A stretch of 7,270 nucleotides of DNA from Candidatus Yanofskybacteria bacterium RIFCSPHIGHO2_02_FULL_50_12 (GCA_001794525.1 MGJZ01000028.1:5635-12904); one strand, 5' to 3'. Shown: positions 1 to 4,612, numbered from the stretch's first letter. Notes: generated by a model from the sequence alone, not told the origin. A program made the numbers and translations.

Positions 1-100
1 CAAACCGATTCCGCAATCGGCCTATGGGAGACTCTTTTGGCGCTGGCGGTTCCGGCTTAAGGCCGAAAAAATCGTCGAGCGAATGGTGATCGTTACTCAT
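1..100 (-). CDS. N-terminal fragment of an unrecognised protein, cut by the left edge
   Basis: An open leftward frame starts with ATG at 100 and stays open for 33 codons to the edge. It begins MSNDHHSLDDFFGLKPEPP, a polar acidic/proline-rich stretch, and reaches a basic patch (GRLRNRF) at the edge. A short cytoplasmic tail ending in basic residues would suit a following membrane segment or signal anchor, but that part lies outside the window. No Shine-Dalgarno sequence precedes the start, as for most genes here. It follows secG in the same direction after 94 bp. In CPR genomes I loosely recall solute-binding proteins of peptide transporters beside secG, but nothing visible proves that here. 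Short rightward frames are also open over the first 60-126 bases, so strand choice rests on the start codon and the direction of neighbours. Confidence 0.45.
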   Translation of the reverse strand, partial: MSNDHHSLDDFFGLKPEPPAPKESPIGRLRNRF

Positions 101-194
101 TTGTCATTTATCAGTTACCAGTTTTAATTTATTTATCAATGCGTCATTGAGTCAATGAAAAATCAATGGCAAATGAGAATTGATAACTGAAAAA
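101..194. repeat. AT-rich intergenic stretch of permuted short words
   Basis: The gap between secG and the left-edge gene is built from recurring words (TCATTT, CAATG, TCAGTTA/TAACTGA, AATTGATAA) on both strands. It includes a small perfect palindrome, TCATTGA-G-TCAATGA, at 144-158. There is no coding frame and no clear terminator (no GC stem with a T-run) for secG. It looks like degenerate low-complexity intergenic repeat DNA. Confidence 0.45.
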
Positions 195-413
195 TTAAGT
201 GAGCCTTACTGCAATAATAGAGACGGCGATAAACAACACTGCGATGACGACTGTGGCGTAAAAGAGGATCTTTTCCGCGCCGCGTTTGGTGCTGTATTCA
301 ATGCCGCTGCCGCCTAACGCTCCCGAGAGGCCGCTGCCGCGCTGCTGCAACAAGATACCCCCGATCAGGAGGATAGACAGAATTATTTGAATGTAGGGTA
401 AGTAAGCGACCAT
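195..413 (-). CDS. secG: Preprotein translocase subunit SecG
   Basis: SecG is the small accessory subunit of the SecYEG channel in the cytoplasmic membrane and assists SecA-driven export. The 72-residue product has the full family pattern: a first transmembrane helix at about residues 5-23, then the conserved loop LLQQRGSGLSGALGGSG at about 21-37, then YSTKRGAEKILF leading into a second helix at about 50-70. The length is typical for CPR and Gram-positive SecG. The start at 413 puts the first helix right at the N terminus, as expected. There is no Shine-Dalgarno sequence; the 16 bases that include and precede the start codon are one arm of an inverted repeat (412-427/503-518). A possible promoter lies at 476-504. 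It is codirectional with uvrC and the PF04020 gene but separated from the latter by 111 bp. Confidence 0.95.
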   Translation of the reverse strand: MVAYLPYIQIILSILLIGGILLQQRGSGLSGALGGSGIEYSTKRGAEKILFYATVVIAVLFIAVSIIAVRLT

Positions 414-518
414 CCCGTTAGAAATTTAAGCATGCACGAATAGCCATCAATGAGGTGGCTGTCGCGAATCGCTTTGATTTAATTAAGTTCATAGTTATGG
501 TCAAATTTCTAACGGGAT
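412..518. repeat. 107-bp element bounded by 16-bp perfect inverted repeats (MITE- or REPIN-like)
   Basis: Bases 412-427 (ATCCCGTTAGAAATTT) are the exact reverse complement of 503-518 (AAATTTCTAACGGGAT). The 75 bp between contain a further small hairpin (AGCCATC at 433-439 with GGTGGCT at 445-451, one G-T pair). The element fills almost the whole gap between secG and the PF04020 gene: the first two bases of the secG start codon lie inside the left arm, and the right arm ends 6 bp before the neighbour's stop codon. No target-site duplication is evident. No transposase is encoded, so mobility would need a factor supplied elsewhere. It could instead be a pair of REP-like singlets in inverted orientation. 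Confidence 0.6.
476..504 (-). promoter_or_regulatory. Possible secG promoter
   Basis: Read leftward: TTGACC (499-504), a 17-bp spacer, then TAAATC (476-481). Transcription would start near 469 and give a leader of about 55 nt carrying the 433-451 hairpin. The -35 box overlaps the inner end of the right repeat arm. The -10 box is weak, so this is tentative. Confidence 0.35.
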
Positions 519-524
519 TAATAA

Positions 525-875
525 CTAGTCGACTGTCTTCGCGGCCATGGAAACGATCATATTGACGATTCCGATGACGATCGTCGCCCAGACTAAAGCG
601 GCGAGATCGGCGACGCTGACGAATGGAAATGCATAGTCAACCATCCAGACGATCAAAGCGTTGATCACAATGGTGAACAAGCCCAGCGTCAGAATGATGA
701 TTGGAAAGGTGAGCGCCTTCAAAATCGGCTTAACCGTCATGTTGAGCAGGGCGAGAACGATGCCTGCGACGGCCCACTGCCAGGCAGTTCCGTTGACGAC
801 AAAACCCGGAACCAGCAAATAGGCGAGATATAACGCTAGGATATTCCCTAAAATTCGCACGATAGGACTCGTCAT
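525..875 (-). CDS. PF04020 family (YvlD / phage holin family 4) integral membrane protein
   Basis: The 116-residue product is almost entirely hydrophobic, with four predicted membrane segments at about residues 6-24, 32-52, 56-80 and 88-112. The family signature is clear: LYLAYLLVPGF (about 15-25), NMTVKPILKALTFPIIILTLGLF (45-67; the conserved N-x-x-K-P-I-L and LTLGLF blocks), then VINALIVW. The family name comes from similarity to a phage holin group, but members are widespread chromosomal proteins such as YvlD, with no established lytic role; a link to envelope maintenance is only suspected. No phage gene is nearby, so I do not read this as a prophage remnant. It lies 67 bp downstream of uvrC in the same direction. 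The ATG at 875 has no Shine-Dalgarno sequence; a possible promoter (888-916) would give a leader of only about 6 nt. Confidence 0.88.
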   Translation of the reverse strand: MTSPIVRILGNILALYLAYLLVPGFVVNGTAWQWAVAGIVLALLNMTVKPILKALTFPIIILTLGLFTIVINALIVWMVDYAFPFVSVADLAALVWATIVIGIVNMIVSMAAKTVD

Positions 876-887
876 GGCTTACTATTT

Positions 888-916
888 AGACTAGCATTTC
901 ATGGCTAAAAATTCAA
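888..916 (-). promoter_or_regulatory. Possible promoter of the PF04020 gene
   Basis: Read leftward: TTGAAT (911-916), 17-bp spacer, TAGTCT (888-893). The expected transcription start would lie a few bases before the ATG at 875, so the mRNA would be almost leaderless. The boxes are imperfect. Confidence 0.3.
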
Positions 917-942
917 TCACTAAGAGAACCGGTGCCTATTTC

Positions 943-2271
943 TTATAAGGCCTTTCTGTGCAAATGGCGGTAGTGGGAAATGGCGAAGCGGTGGGCTTCA
1001 GCGTCGATCGCAAGGAGGAGATTTCGATCTGCGGTAGAGAGTTTTGACAGCAAAATTACCTTAAAGCGAGTCGGCAACCTGCCTGCCGGCAGGCAGGCGA
1101 TAATCTGGTGGCCCTTATGGCGCTCATCCTTTGAAATTCCGATCACCGGGATTGAAATCGCCATTTCCGAAAGCGTTTTCAGGGCAGCATTTACCTGGCT
1201 CTTGCCGCCGTCGATCACGATGAGATCAGGAAAAGGCCACTCTGGATGCCGAAGGCGCCGCTTGAGGACTTCGCGGAGCATGGCTGTGTCATTCGATCCT
1301 TGTACTGAGTGGATGTTGAATTTGCGGTAGTAGTTCTTGTCCGGCTGGTCCTGGAAGAACGCAACCATTGAGCCGGTGGCGTGCTCGCCCTGGATATTGG
1401 AGATATCGTATCCTTCGATGCGGATGATCGGCTGTTTGAGCTTGAGTAAAGATTGCAGGCCGGAGCGGTGTTCCTTCATGATCTCCGATTCCTTGATGAT
1501 CTGGGCGTTATGGAAGATCCGTTCCAGTTTTTCGATCTTGTTGCGCAGCTCAATGGCAGCCTGGAAATGGTGCTGCTGGCCTGAAGATTCCATTTTTCTT
1601 TTGAATTCTTTGACCAGCGACGCCTTGCGACCCGACAAAATCTCGCGAAGGGCTTTAATATTCTCACGATACTGCTTTAAGCTTTCGGCTCTAAGCTTTA
1701 AGTTTGGAATTTGTTGCTCCCTCAAGCAACAAATTCCAATGCATTTTCCGATGTGATAATTAAGGCAGAAATTGTGATGCTTTTGCTTGCAGGTACAGTA
1801 GGGGAATATTGAGCGGAGGAATTTCAAGGTGGCTTTCAGAGTGGCTCCATCGGTGAAAGGACCAATCTCTCCAGAAGCAAGACTTCTGGAGAGATTGTGC
1901 GGCTGGTGTGTCAGAAAGATGCGCGGAAATTCATCCTTACTGAATCCGACGAAAAAATACTGCTTGTCGTCGCGAAGCATGACGTTGAACTGCGGCCGCT
2001 TCTGCTTGATCAGCTGCGATTCAAGAATGAGAGCCTCGATATCGGAATCTGTTTCCTTATATTCCACGCGATGGGCTCGCTCGATCATTTGCCGGATGCG
2101 ATGGTCGATCGTTTTTGTATAAGAAGACAATCGCCGCTTAATAGAGGAAGCTTTGCCGATATATAAATCACCGCCCCATCCGGCGGTTGCCGGACCGGCG
2201 GATTTAAATACATACACGCCCGGTCGATTCGGCGCTTTTTTCACAAATTCCTTAAGCGTTGATATCTCCAT
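943..2271 (-). CDS. uvrC: UvrC, excinuclease ABC nuclease subunit, lacking the C-terminal HhH domain
   Basis: UvrC makes both cuts around a UvrA/UvrB-marked lesion in nucleotide excision repair. The 442-residue product holds a GIY-YIG nuclease (about 10-100; GVY 18-20, LYIGKA 36-41, R47, E84, N96), a cysteine cluster (C159, C161, C169, C177), a UVR motif that would bind UvrB (about 229-253), and an RNase H-like nuclease (about 280-435) with D289 in GYDISNIQG, D354 in VIDGGKSQ, H427 in EAHRFA, and D382 where a third acidic residue is expected. It stops at HRKAL, where E. coli UvrC (about 610 aa) continues into tandem helix-hairpin-helix motifs; the 67 bp downstream cannot encode them. The start MEISTLKEF at 2271 matches the family; an upstream ATG at 2322 would run into the divergent gene. 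Four palindromes interrupt it in frame, at about residues 26-34, 126-135, 180-192 and 393-398. All main catalytic residues remain, so it is probably active. Confidence 0.93.
   Translation of the reverse strand: MEISTLKEFVKKAPNRPGVYVFKSAGPATAGWGGDLYIGKASSIKRRLSSYTKTIDHRIRQMIERAHRVEYKETDSDIEALILESQLIKQKRPQFNVMLRDDKQYFFVGFSKDEFPRIFLTHQPHNLSRSLASGEIGPFTDGATLKATLKFLRSIFPYCTCKQKHHNFCLNYHIGKCIGICCLREQQIPNLKLRAESLKQYRENIKALREILSGRKASLVKEFKRKMESSGQQHHFQAAIELRNKIEKLERIFHNAQIIKESEIMKEHRSGLQSLLKLKQPIIRIEGYDISNIQGEHATGSMVAFFQDQPDKNYYRKFNIHSVQGSNDTAMLREVLKRRLRHPEWPFPDLIVIDGGKSQVNAALKTLSEMAISIPVIGISKDERHKGHQIIACLPAGRLPTRFKVILLSKLSTADRNLLLAIDAEAHRFAISHYRHLHRKAL
1078..1097. repeat. 20-bp perfect palindrome inside uvrC
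   Basis: CCTGCCTGCCGGCAGGCAGG is identical to its reverse complement. In uvrC it encodes CLPAGR (residues 393-398), in a loop of the RNase H-like domain between GISKDERHK and the FKVILLSKL segment. I recall LPAGR-type inserts from this palindrome in other Patescibacteria proteins; that is memory, not a search. Confidence 0.8.
1704..1739. repeat. Inverted repeat inside uvrC (15-bp arms, 6-nt loop)
   Basis: The arms TTGGAATTTGTTGCT (1704-1718) and AGCAACAAATTCCAA (1725-1739) are perfect complements around CCCTCA. The 36 bp are exactly 12 codons long and encode the CCLREQQIPN region just after the conserved CIG of the cysteine motif, where other UvrC proteins have a short loop. This fits an in-frame insertion. 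Confidence 0.8.
1863..1897. repeat. Inverted repeat inside uvrC (15-bp arms, 5-nt loop)
   Basis: The arms CAATCTCTCCAGAAG (1863-1877) and CTTCTGGAGAGATTG (1883-1897) are perfect complements around CAAGA. They encode NLSRSLASGE (about residues 126-135), directly before the conserved IGPF (usually FGPY) motif, where the family normally has a short linker. Confidence 0.8.
2179..2194. repeat. Short GC-rich inverted repeat inside uvrC
   Basis: TCCGGC (2179-2184) and GCCGGA (2189-2194) surround GGTT, and a CCGGCGG word recurs at 2195-2201. The region encodes the glycine/alanine-rich AGPATAGWGG (about residues 25-34) in the GIY-YIG domain, between GVYVFK and DLYIGK. It seems longer than the usual hairpin at this point. 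This is the weakest of the four uvrC elements. Confidence 0.45.
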
Positions 2272-2286
2272 AAATTGGGCTATAGT
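2259..2286 (+). promoter_or_regulatory. Promoter of the nucleotidyltransferase gene, probably leaderless
   Basis: TTGATA (2259-2264), 16-bp spacer, TATAGT (2281-2286). A start site 7-8 bases after the -10 box falls at about 2293-2294, the A of the ATG. There is no ribosome-binding site, which agrees with leaderless translation. The -35 box lies inside the first codons of uvrC. Confidence 0.6.
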
Positions 2287-2289
2287 ATA
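2284..2289 (-). promoter_or_regulatory. Possible -10 box of uvrC
   Basis: Read leftward, TATACT lies 12 bp before the uvrC ATG at 2271 and overlaps the opposing TATAGT box. No convincing -35 box is found 16-18 bp upstream. A transcript from here would have a leader of roughly 6 nt and no Shine-Dalgarno sequence. Confidence 0.4.
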
Positions 2290-2293
2290 GCAC

Positions 2294-3280
2294 ATGGAAG
2301 TTAAGAAGGCGATATTGGCCACGGTTGCTTACTATGATAAGTTGGACTATCCGCTAACTCTTTTTGAGGTGCATCGGTTCCTTATTAATCCGAAGCGGCT
2401 TTTTGTTGAGACAGGAGGCTTAGGCGATATTGCGTTGAGCGAAATTGCCGACCTATTGGATGAGCTCCAAGATATAAAAGTAGTCGAAGAGCGTCGGGGC
2501 ATGTATATGCTTGCCGGCCGGAGCAGCTTGGTCACGGAGCGGATCGAGCGTGAGAAAATCGCCGGGCAGAAATGGAAAACGTTCGTGCGCAAGGCCTGGT
2601 GGCTTCAGTTTACGCCATGGATTCGAGGCATGTTCGCGAGCGGTTCTCTGGCTTTGGATAATACCGTGGAGTCTAGCGACTTCGATATTCTGGTGGTGGC
2701 CCAGCCCCGGCGCATATATTTGGCACGCTTGGCCTTATCGACGATCGCGTCATTGCTCGGCGCGCGCCGAACTAAACATGATGCGGAAGCGCCCGACAAA
2801 TTCTGCTTCAACCACTATATAACCGCCGACCGTCTTACGATTCCGCATCAAAGTCTCTTCAATGCCCAGACCTATGCCCATCTCACGCCGGTCTGGCCGG
2901 ATAAAAAACTGGCTGGAGAATTTTTTGCGGCTAATCTCTGGATCAATAAATTCGTATATAATTTCAAGCCGCACCAGGACATGATTTTAAAAACGGTGAC
3001 AGAAAGCCGTACGATGCGATCAATTGCCCGGTTCATCGAGCGGATATTTGATAATGCATTTGGGAATGTTCTTGAACGATGGGCCAAACGGTACCAGCAG
3101 CGGCGGATCGTGGATAATCCGACCACGCACGCGCCCGGCGGGCGCGTGGTTTACACCGACCACGAGCTTGAATTTCATCCTCGTTCCTTCGAACGCGTAG
3201 TCCTCGACGCCTACAACAATGCACTTCTCCACCTAGCCATCTCCTCTCGCCCCGAACCCGACTCCGGCTTGAATCGGTAG
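2294..3280 (+). CDS. Predicted nucleotidyltransferase (pol beta superfamily) with N-terminal winged-helix-like region
   Basis: The 328-residue protein begins with a region that looks helix-turn-helix-like (about 1-75; YPLTLFEVHRFL, then a beta-wing-like VVEERRGMYMLAGR), followed by a basic helix rich in R/K (about 78-100). The nucleotidyltransferase core follows: ASGSLALDNTVESSDFDILVV at about 115-135, the G-S...D-x-D signature with G117-S118 and D129/D131 as metal ligands. The remainder is helical and ends with a charged tail. The overall pattern matches a family I recall as frequent in CPR genomes, usually annotated only as nucleotidyltransferase; the substrate is unknown, and I cannot place a third catalytic carboxylate. 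The ATG at 2294 is 22 bp from the divergent uvrC start, with a promoter that predicts a leaderless mRNA. No terminator follows; the next gene's promoter starts 3 bp after the stop. Confidence 0.8.
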   Translation: MEVKKAILATVAYYDKLDYPLTLFEVHRFLINPKRLFVETGGLGDIALSEIADLLDELQDIKVVEERRGMYMLAGRSSLVTERIEREKIAGQKWKTFVRKAWWLQFTPWIRGMFASGSLALDNTVESSDFDILVVAQPRRIYLARLALSTIASLLGARRTKHDAEAPDKFCFNHYITADRLTIPHQSLFNAQTYAHLTPVWPDKKLAGEFFAANLWINKFVYNFKPHQDMILKTVTESRTMRSIARFIERIFDNAFGNVLERWAKRYQQRRIVDNPTTHAPGGRVVYTDHELEFHPRSFERVVLDAYNNALLHLAISSRPEPDSGLNR

Positions 3281-3283
3281 ATA

Positions 3284-3318
3284 TTGACTTTTATGGCAAA
3301 AAAGAGTATAAGTATAAT
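3284..3318 (+). promoter_or_regulatory. Promoter of the 216-residue orphan gene
   Basis: TTGACT (3284-3289) stands 17 bp before TATAAG (3307-3312); an overlapping perfect TATAAT follows at 3313-3318 but would need a 23-bp spacer from the same -35. Either gives a leader of about 85-90 nt before the ATG at 3411. The A/T-rich spacer and the perfect TATAAT suggest a fairly strong promoter. Confidence 0.65.
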
Positions 3319-3332
3319 TAAGGTATGATGCC

Positions 3333-3399
3333 ATTCCGGCGTCTAGCATCTTAACTGCCCGCCAGAGGCGGGCCCAGATTCCGGCAGACCTGGCCGGAA
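3333..3399 (+). other. Structured 5' leader with two hairpins and a repeated ATTCCGGC
   Basis: A stem GCCCGCC/GGCGGGC (3357-3363/3367-3373, loop AGA) is followed by TTCCGGC/GCCGGAA (3379-3385/3393-3399, loop AGACCTG), which ends at the ribosome-binding site. ATTCCGGC also occurs earlier, at 3333-3340, so either copy could pair with GCCGGAA. No known riboswitch class is recognisable. Confidence 0.5.
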
Positions 3400-3403
3400 G
3401 GAG
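3398..3403 (+). promoter_or_regulatory. Strong Shine-Dalgarno sequence of the orphan gene
   Basis: AAGGAG sits 7 bases before the ATG at 3411. Its first two bases are also the end of the second leader hairpin, so folding could slightly affect access. Most other starts in the window have no such site. Confidence 0.8.
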
Positions 3404-3410
3404 TGTAGAG

Positions 3411-4061
3411 ATGGCGAAGTATGGAAAGTACACGGGTAACCAGCTCGAGGACTTCCTCAACAAGATCGGCGGCGAAGCGGTCATCGACCAGATGCTCTCC
3501 GGCAAGGACCTCGTGGTCGTCGAGTGGCCGAGCCTGCAGCGGCCGCCGATCACGGCCGAGCAAGCGATGCCCGCGCCGTTCCAGTTCAAGTCCGCGCGGA
3601 CTATCAAGCTCGGACTCCACAAGACGCCGGCGGAATACCGCAAAGCGTTAAAAGCGGCGAAGGTGGATGTCGGCGTTTACGCCGGACAGATCCTCGACAA
3701 GATCACCATCGCCAAGGAGGTGATCGAGGTCGACATCTCCAAGTCGTTCACGGTTGCCGACCTTGGCTACACCACCAGCACCACGCGGTACGACGTCATC
3801 AAAAAGCGTATCGTGGAGTGTGGCGGTGAGCTCTGTCCGAACGAAGTGGGTCCCGCCGACCGTCTCCAGAATCTGGACCAGCCCAAAGAGGACTGGTATC
3901 GAACGGCGATGGAACCGCTGTCCGACTCTGATGACGTTCTGGGCGTGTTTCACCTGGAGCACCATGGCGATGGGTTGCACCTGCGCAGCTACGACGGCGA
4001 CGACGGCGCGTTGTGCAATCCCTACGGTCGCTTCGTGTGCGTTGTGCCTCGCAAGAAATAG
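3411..4061 (+). CDS. Conserved protein of unknown function, 216 residues
   Basis: I cannot name a function. The protein is soluble-looking, with no signal peptide or membrane segment. Visible blocks are: an N-terminal part (1-50) with MLSGKDLVVVEWP; LGLHKTPAEYRKALKAAKVDVG (67-88); a middle valine/isoleucine-rich section with FTVADLGYTTSTTRYDVIKKRIVECGGELCPNEVGPADRLQ (113-153); and a C-terminal part with YRTAMEPLSDSDDVLGVFHLEHHGDGLHL (163-191) ending GRFVCVVPRKK. The ELCPxEVGPxxRLQ...AMEPxxDSD pattern reminds me of a family often present, sometimes in several copies, in CPR genomes; this is recollection. Its codons strongly favour C/G endings (CTC, GTC, ATC, AAG), unlike the more mixed neighbours. 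With a good promoter, a strong SD and its own terminator, this suggests either high expression or acquisition from elsewhere. Four cysteines (137, 142, 202, 210) form no clear metal motif. Confidence 0.8.
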   Translation: MAKYGKYTGNQLEDFLNKIGGEAVIDQMLSGKDLVVVEWPSLQRPPITAEQAMPAPFQFKSARTIKLGLHKTPAEYRKALKAAKVDVGVYAGQILDKITIAKEVIEVDISKSFTVADLGYTTSTTRYDVIKKRIVECGGELCPNEVGPADRLQNLDQPKEDWYRTAMEPLSDSDDVLGVFHLEHHGDGLHLRSYDGDDGALCNPYGRFVCVVPRKK

Positions 4062-4090
4062 GAATCTGGGTTTCTTGGACCTTGGTCCTG

Positions 4091-4124
4091 GGCCGGTTGG
4101 AGTTTACTCCGACCGGCCTGTTTT
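4091..4124 (+). terminator. Intrinsic terminator after the orphan gene
   Basis: GGCCGGTTGGAGT (4091-4103) pairs with ACTCCGACCGGCC (4106-4118) with a single G-T wobble and a TT at the tip, followed by TGTTTTATTGTTT. A GC-rich stem plus U-rich tail 30 bp after the stop codon is a standard Rho-independent terminator. Confidence 0.87.
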
Positions 4125-4194
4125 ATTGTTTCAAACTGGACCATGCTCGTAATTGTTAAAAACCGAGCTTTTAACACTTTTACTCGTAAACTTA

Positions 4195-4244
4195 AGTGTC
4201 AACACCTTCAAGGTTTAACCTTGAAGGTGTTGACACTGTTTTTT
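4195..4244 (+). repeat. Perfect 21-bp inverted repeat with T-run directly upstream of groES
   Basis: Bases 4195-4215 and 4217-4237 are perfect complements around a single T, followed by G and six Ts (4239-4244). It could act as a second terminator shielding groES from read-through. Its right arm holds TTGACA (4230-4235), the -35 box of the groES promoter, so the repeat does double duty. Because transcription starts beyond it, the hairpin is not part of the groES mRNA. The sequence resembles dispersed palindromes I recall from CPR intergenic regions. Confidence 0.75.
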
Positions 4245-4258
4245 GATTTGAATACAAT
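4230..4258 (+). promoter_or_regulatory. Vegetative promoter of groES-groEL
   Basis: A consensus TTGACA (4230-4235), a 17-bp spacer and TACAAT (4253-4258) form the best promoter in the window. The start site is expected near 4265, inside the CIRCE operator, giving a leader of about 24 nt. The -35 box is in the 3' arm of the inverted repeat. Confidence 0.85.
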
Positions 4259-4284
4259 TAGCAATCGATAACCCTAAGTGCTAA
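4258..4284 (+). promoter_or_regulatory. CIRCE operator, predicted HrcA binding site
   Basis: TTAGCAATC, then exactly 9 bases, then AAGTGCTAA. The CIRCE consensus is TTAGCACTC-N9-GAGTGCTAA, so 16 of 18 arm positions match, with one change per arm. It begins on the last base of the -10 box and ends 4 bp before the groES ATG, so bound HrcA would block transcription initiation. CIRCE before groESL is the classical HrcA-controlled heat-shock arrangement. hrcA itself is not in this window. Confidence 0.85.
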
Positions 4285-4288
4285 TCAT

Positions 4289-4573
4289 ATGTTAAAACCA
4301 TTATCAGATCATGTTATCCTCGAGCCGGTGCGCGAGGAGAAAAAGAAGGGCGGTATTATTCTGCCGGATACGGTACAGAAGGAAAAATCAGAGAAAGGGA
4401 AAGTTATCGCCGTAGGACCGGGCAAGACGGACGAAAACGGCAAGAAGATTCCGGTCGAAGTGAAAAAAGGCGATATCGTATTATTTGCAAAATATAGCGC
4501 GCGTGAGATTAAAGTAAATGACAAAGAGTATCTCATTGTAAAACAAGAAGATATACTCGCAATCATCAATTAA
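4289..4573 (+). CDS. groES: Co-chaperonin GroES
   Basis: GroES forms the heptameric lid that closes the GroEL folding chamber in the cytosol. The 94-residue protein covers the whole family length: LKPLSDHVILEP at the N terminus, a mobile loop (about 17-28) whose hydrophobic GGIILP tripeptide region contacts GroEL, then VIAVGPGK (about 40-47), VKKGDIVLFAKYSA (58-71), EIKVNDKEYLIVKQEDILAII at the end. Nothing is missing. The start at 4289 lies 4 bp after the CIRCE operator, so there is no room for a Shine-Dalgarno sequence and none is seen; initiation must rely on the short AU-rich leader. groEL follows after 39 bp in the same operon. Expected regulation is heat or misfolding induction through HrcA. 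Confidence 0.97.
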   Translation: MLKPLSDHVILEPVREEKKKGGIILPDTVQKEKSEKGKVIAVGPGKTDENGKKIPVEVKKGDIVLFAKYSAREIKVNDKEYLIVKQEDILAIIN

Positions 4574-4612
4574 AAATAATAGAACGCCGCAGTAGAGCGG
4601 CCAGCAAGTTAT

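Noticed and set aside
1..126. Rightward open frames entering from the left edge and ending at 60 or 126
   Set aside because: They are short and arginine/tryptophan-rich or uninformative; the leftward frame with a start codon at 100 agrees with the direction of its neighbours.
525..875. Reading the PF04020 protein as a phage holin and the region as a prophage remnant
   Set aside because: The family name is historical; members are ordinary chromosomal membrane proteins, and no endolysin, structural or integrase gene is nearby.
980..2166. Several rightward open frames opposite uvrC
   Set aside because: All are shadows of a gene with clear domain motifs; none has a ribosome-binding site or family pattern.
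2272..2322. Longer uvrC start at 2322 adding 17 residues
   Set aside because: The added residues do not resemble UvrC, would overlap the divergent gene and its promoter, and the family pattern begins at MEISTLKEF.
2757..2770. 14-bp perfect palindrome (TCGGCGCGCGCCGA) in the nucleotidyltransferase gene
   Set aside because: It encodes LLGARR-type residues that look native to the family, and a short GC-alternating palindrome can arise by chance in GC-rich coding DNA; there is no sign of inserted residues.
3128..3148. 9-bp inverted repeat (CACGCGCCC/GGGCGCGTG) near the end of the nucleotidyltransferase gene
   Set aside because: The encoded THAPGGRVVYTDHELEFH segment looks like a normal conserved part of the family, so I see no evidence of an insertion.
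4154..4176. Weak AT-rich hairpin (TGTTAAAA/TTTTAACA) between the orphan-gene terminator and the groES repeat
   Set aside because: The stem is short and AT-only and not followed by a clean T-run; a strong terminator already lies just upstream.
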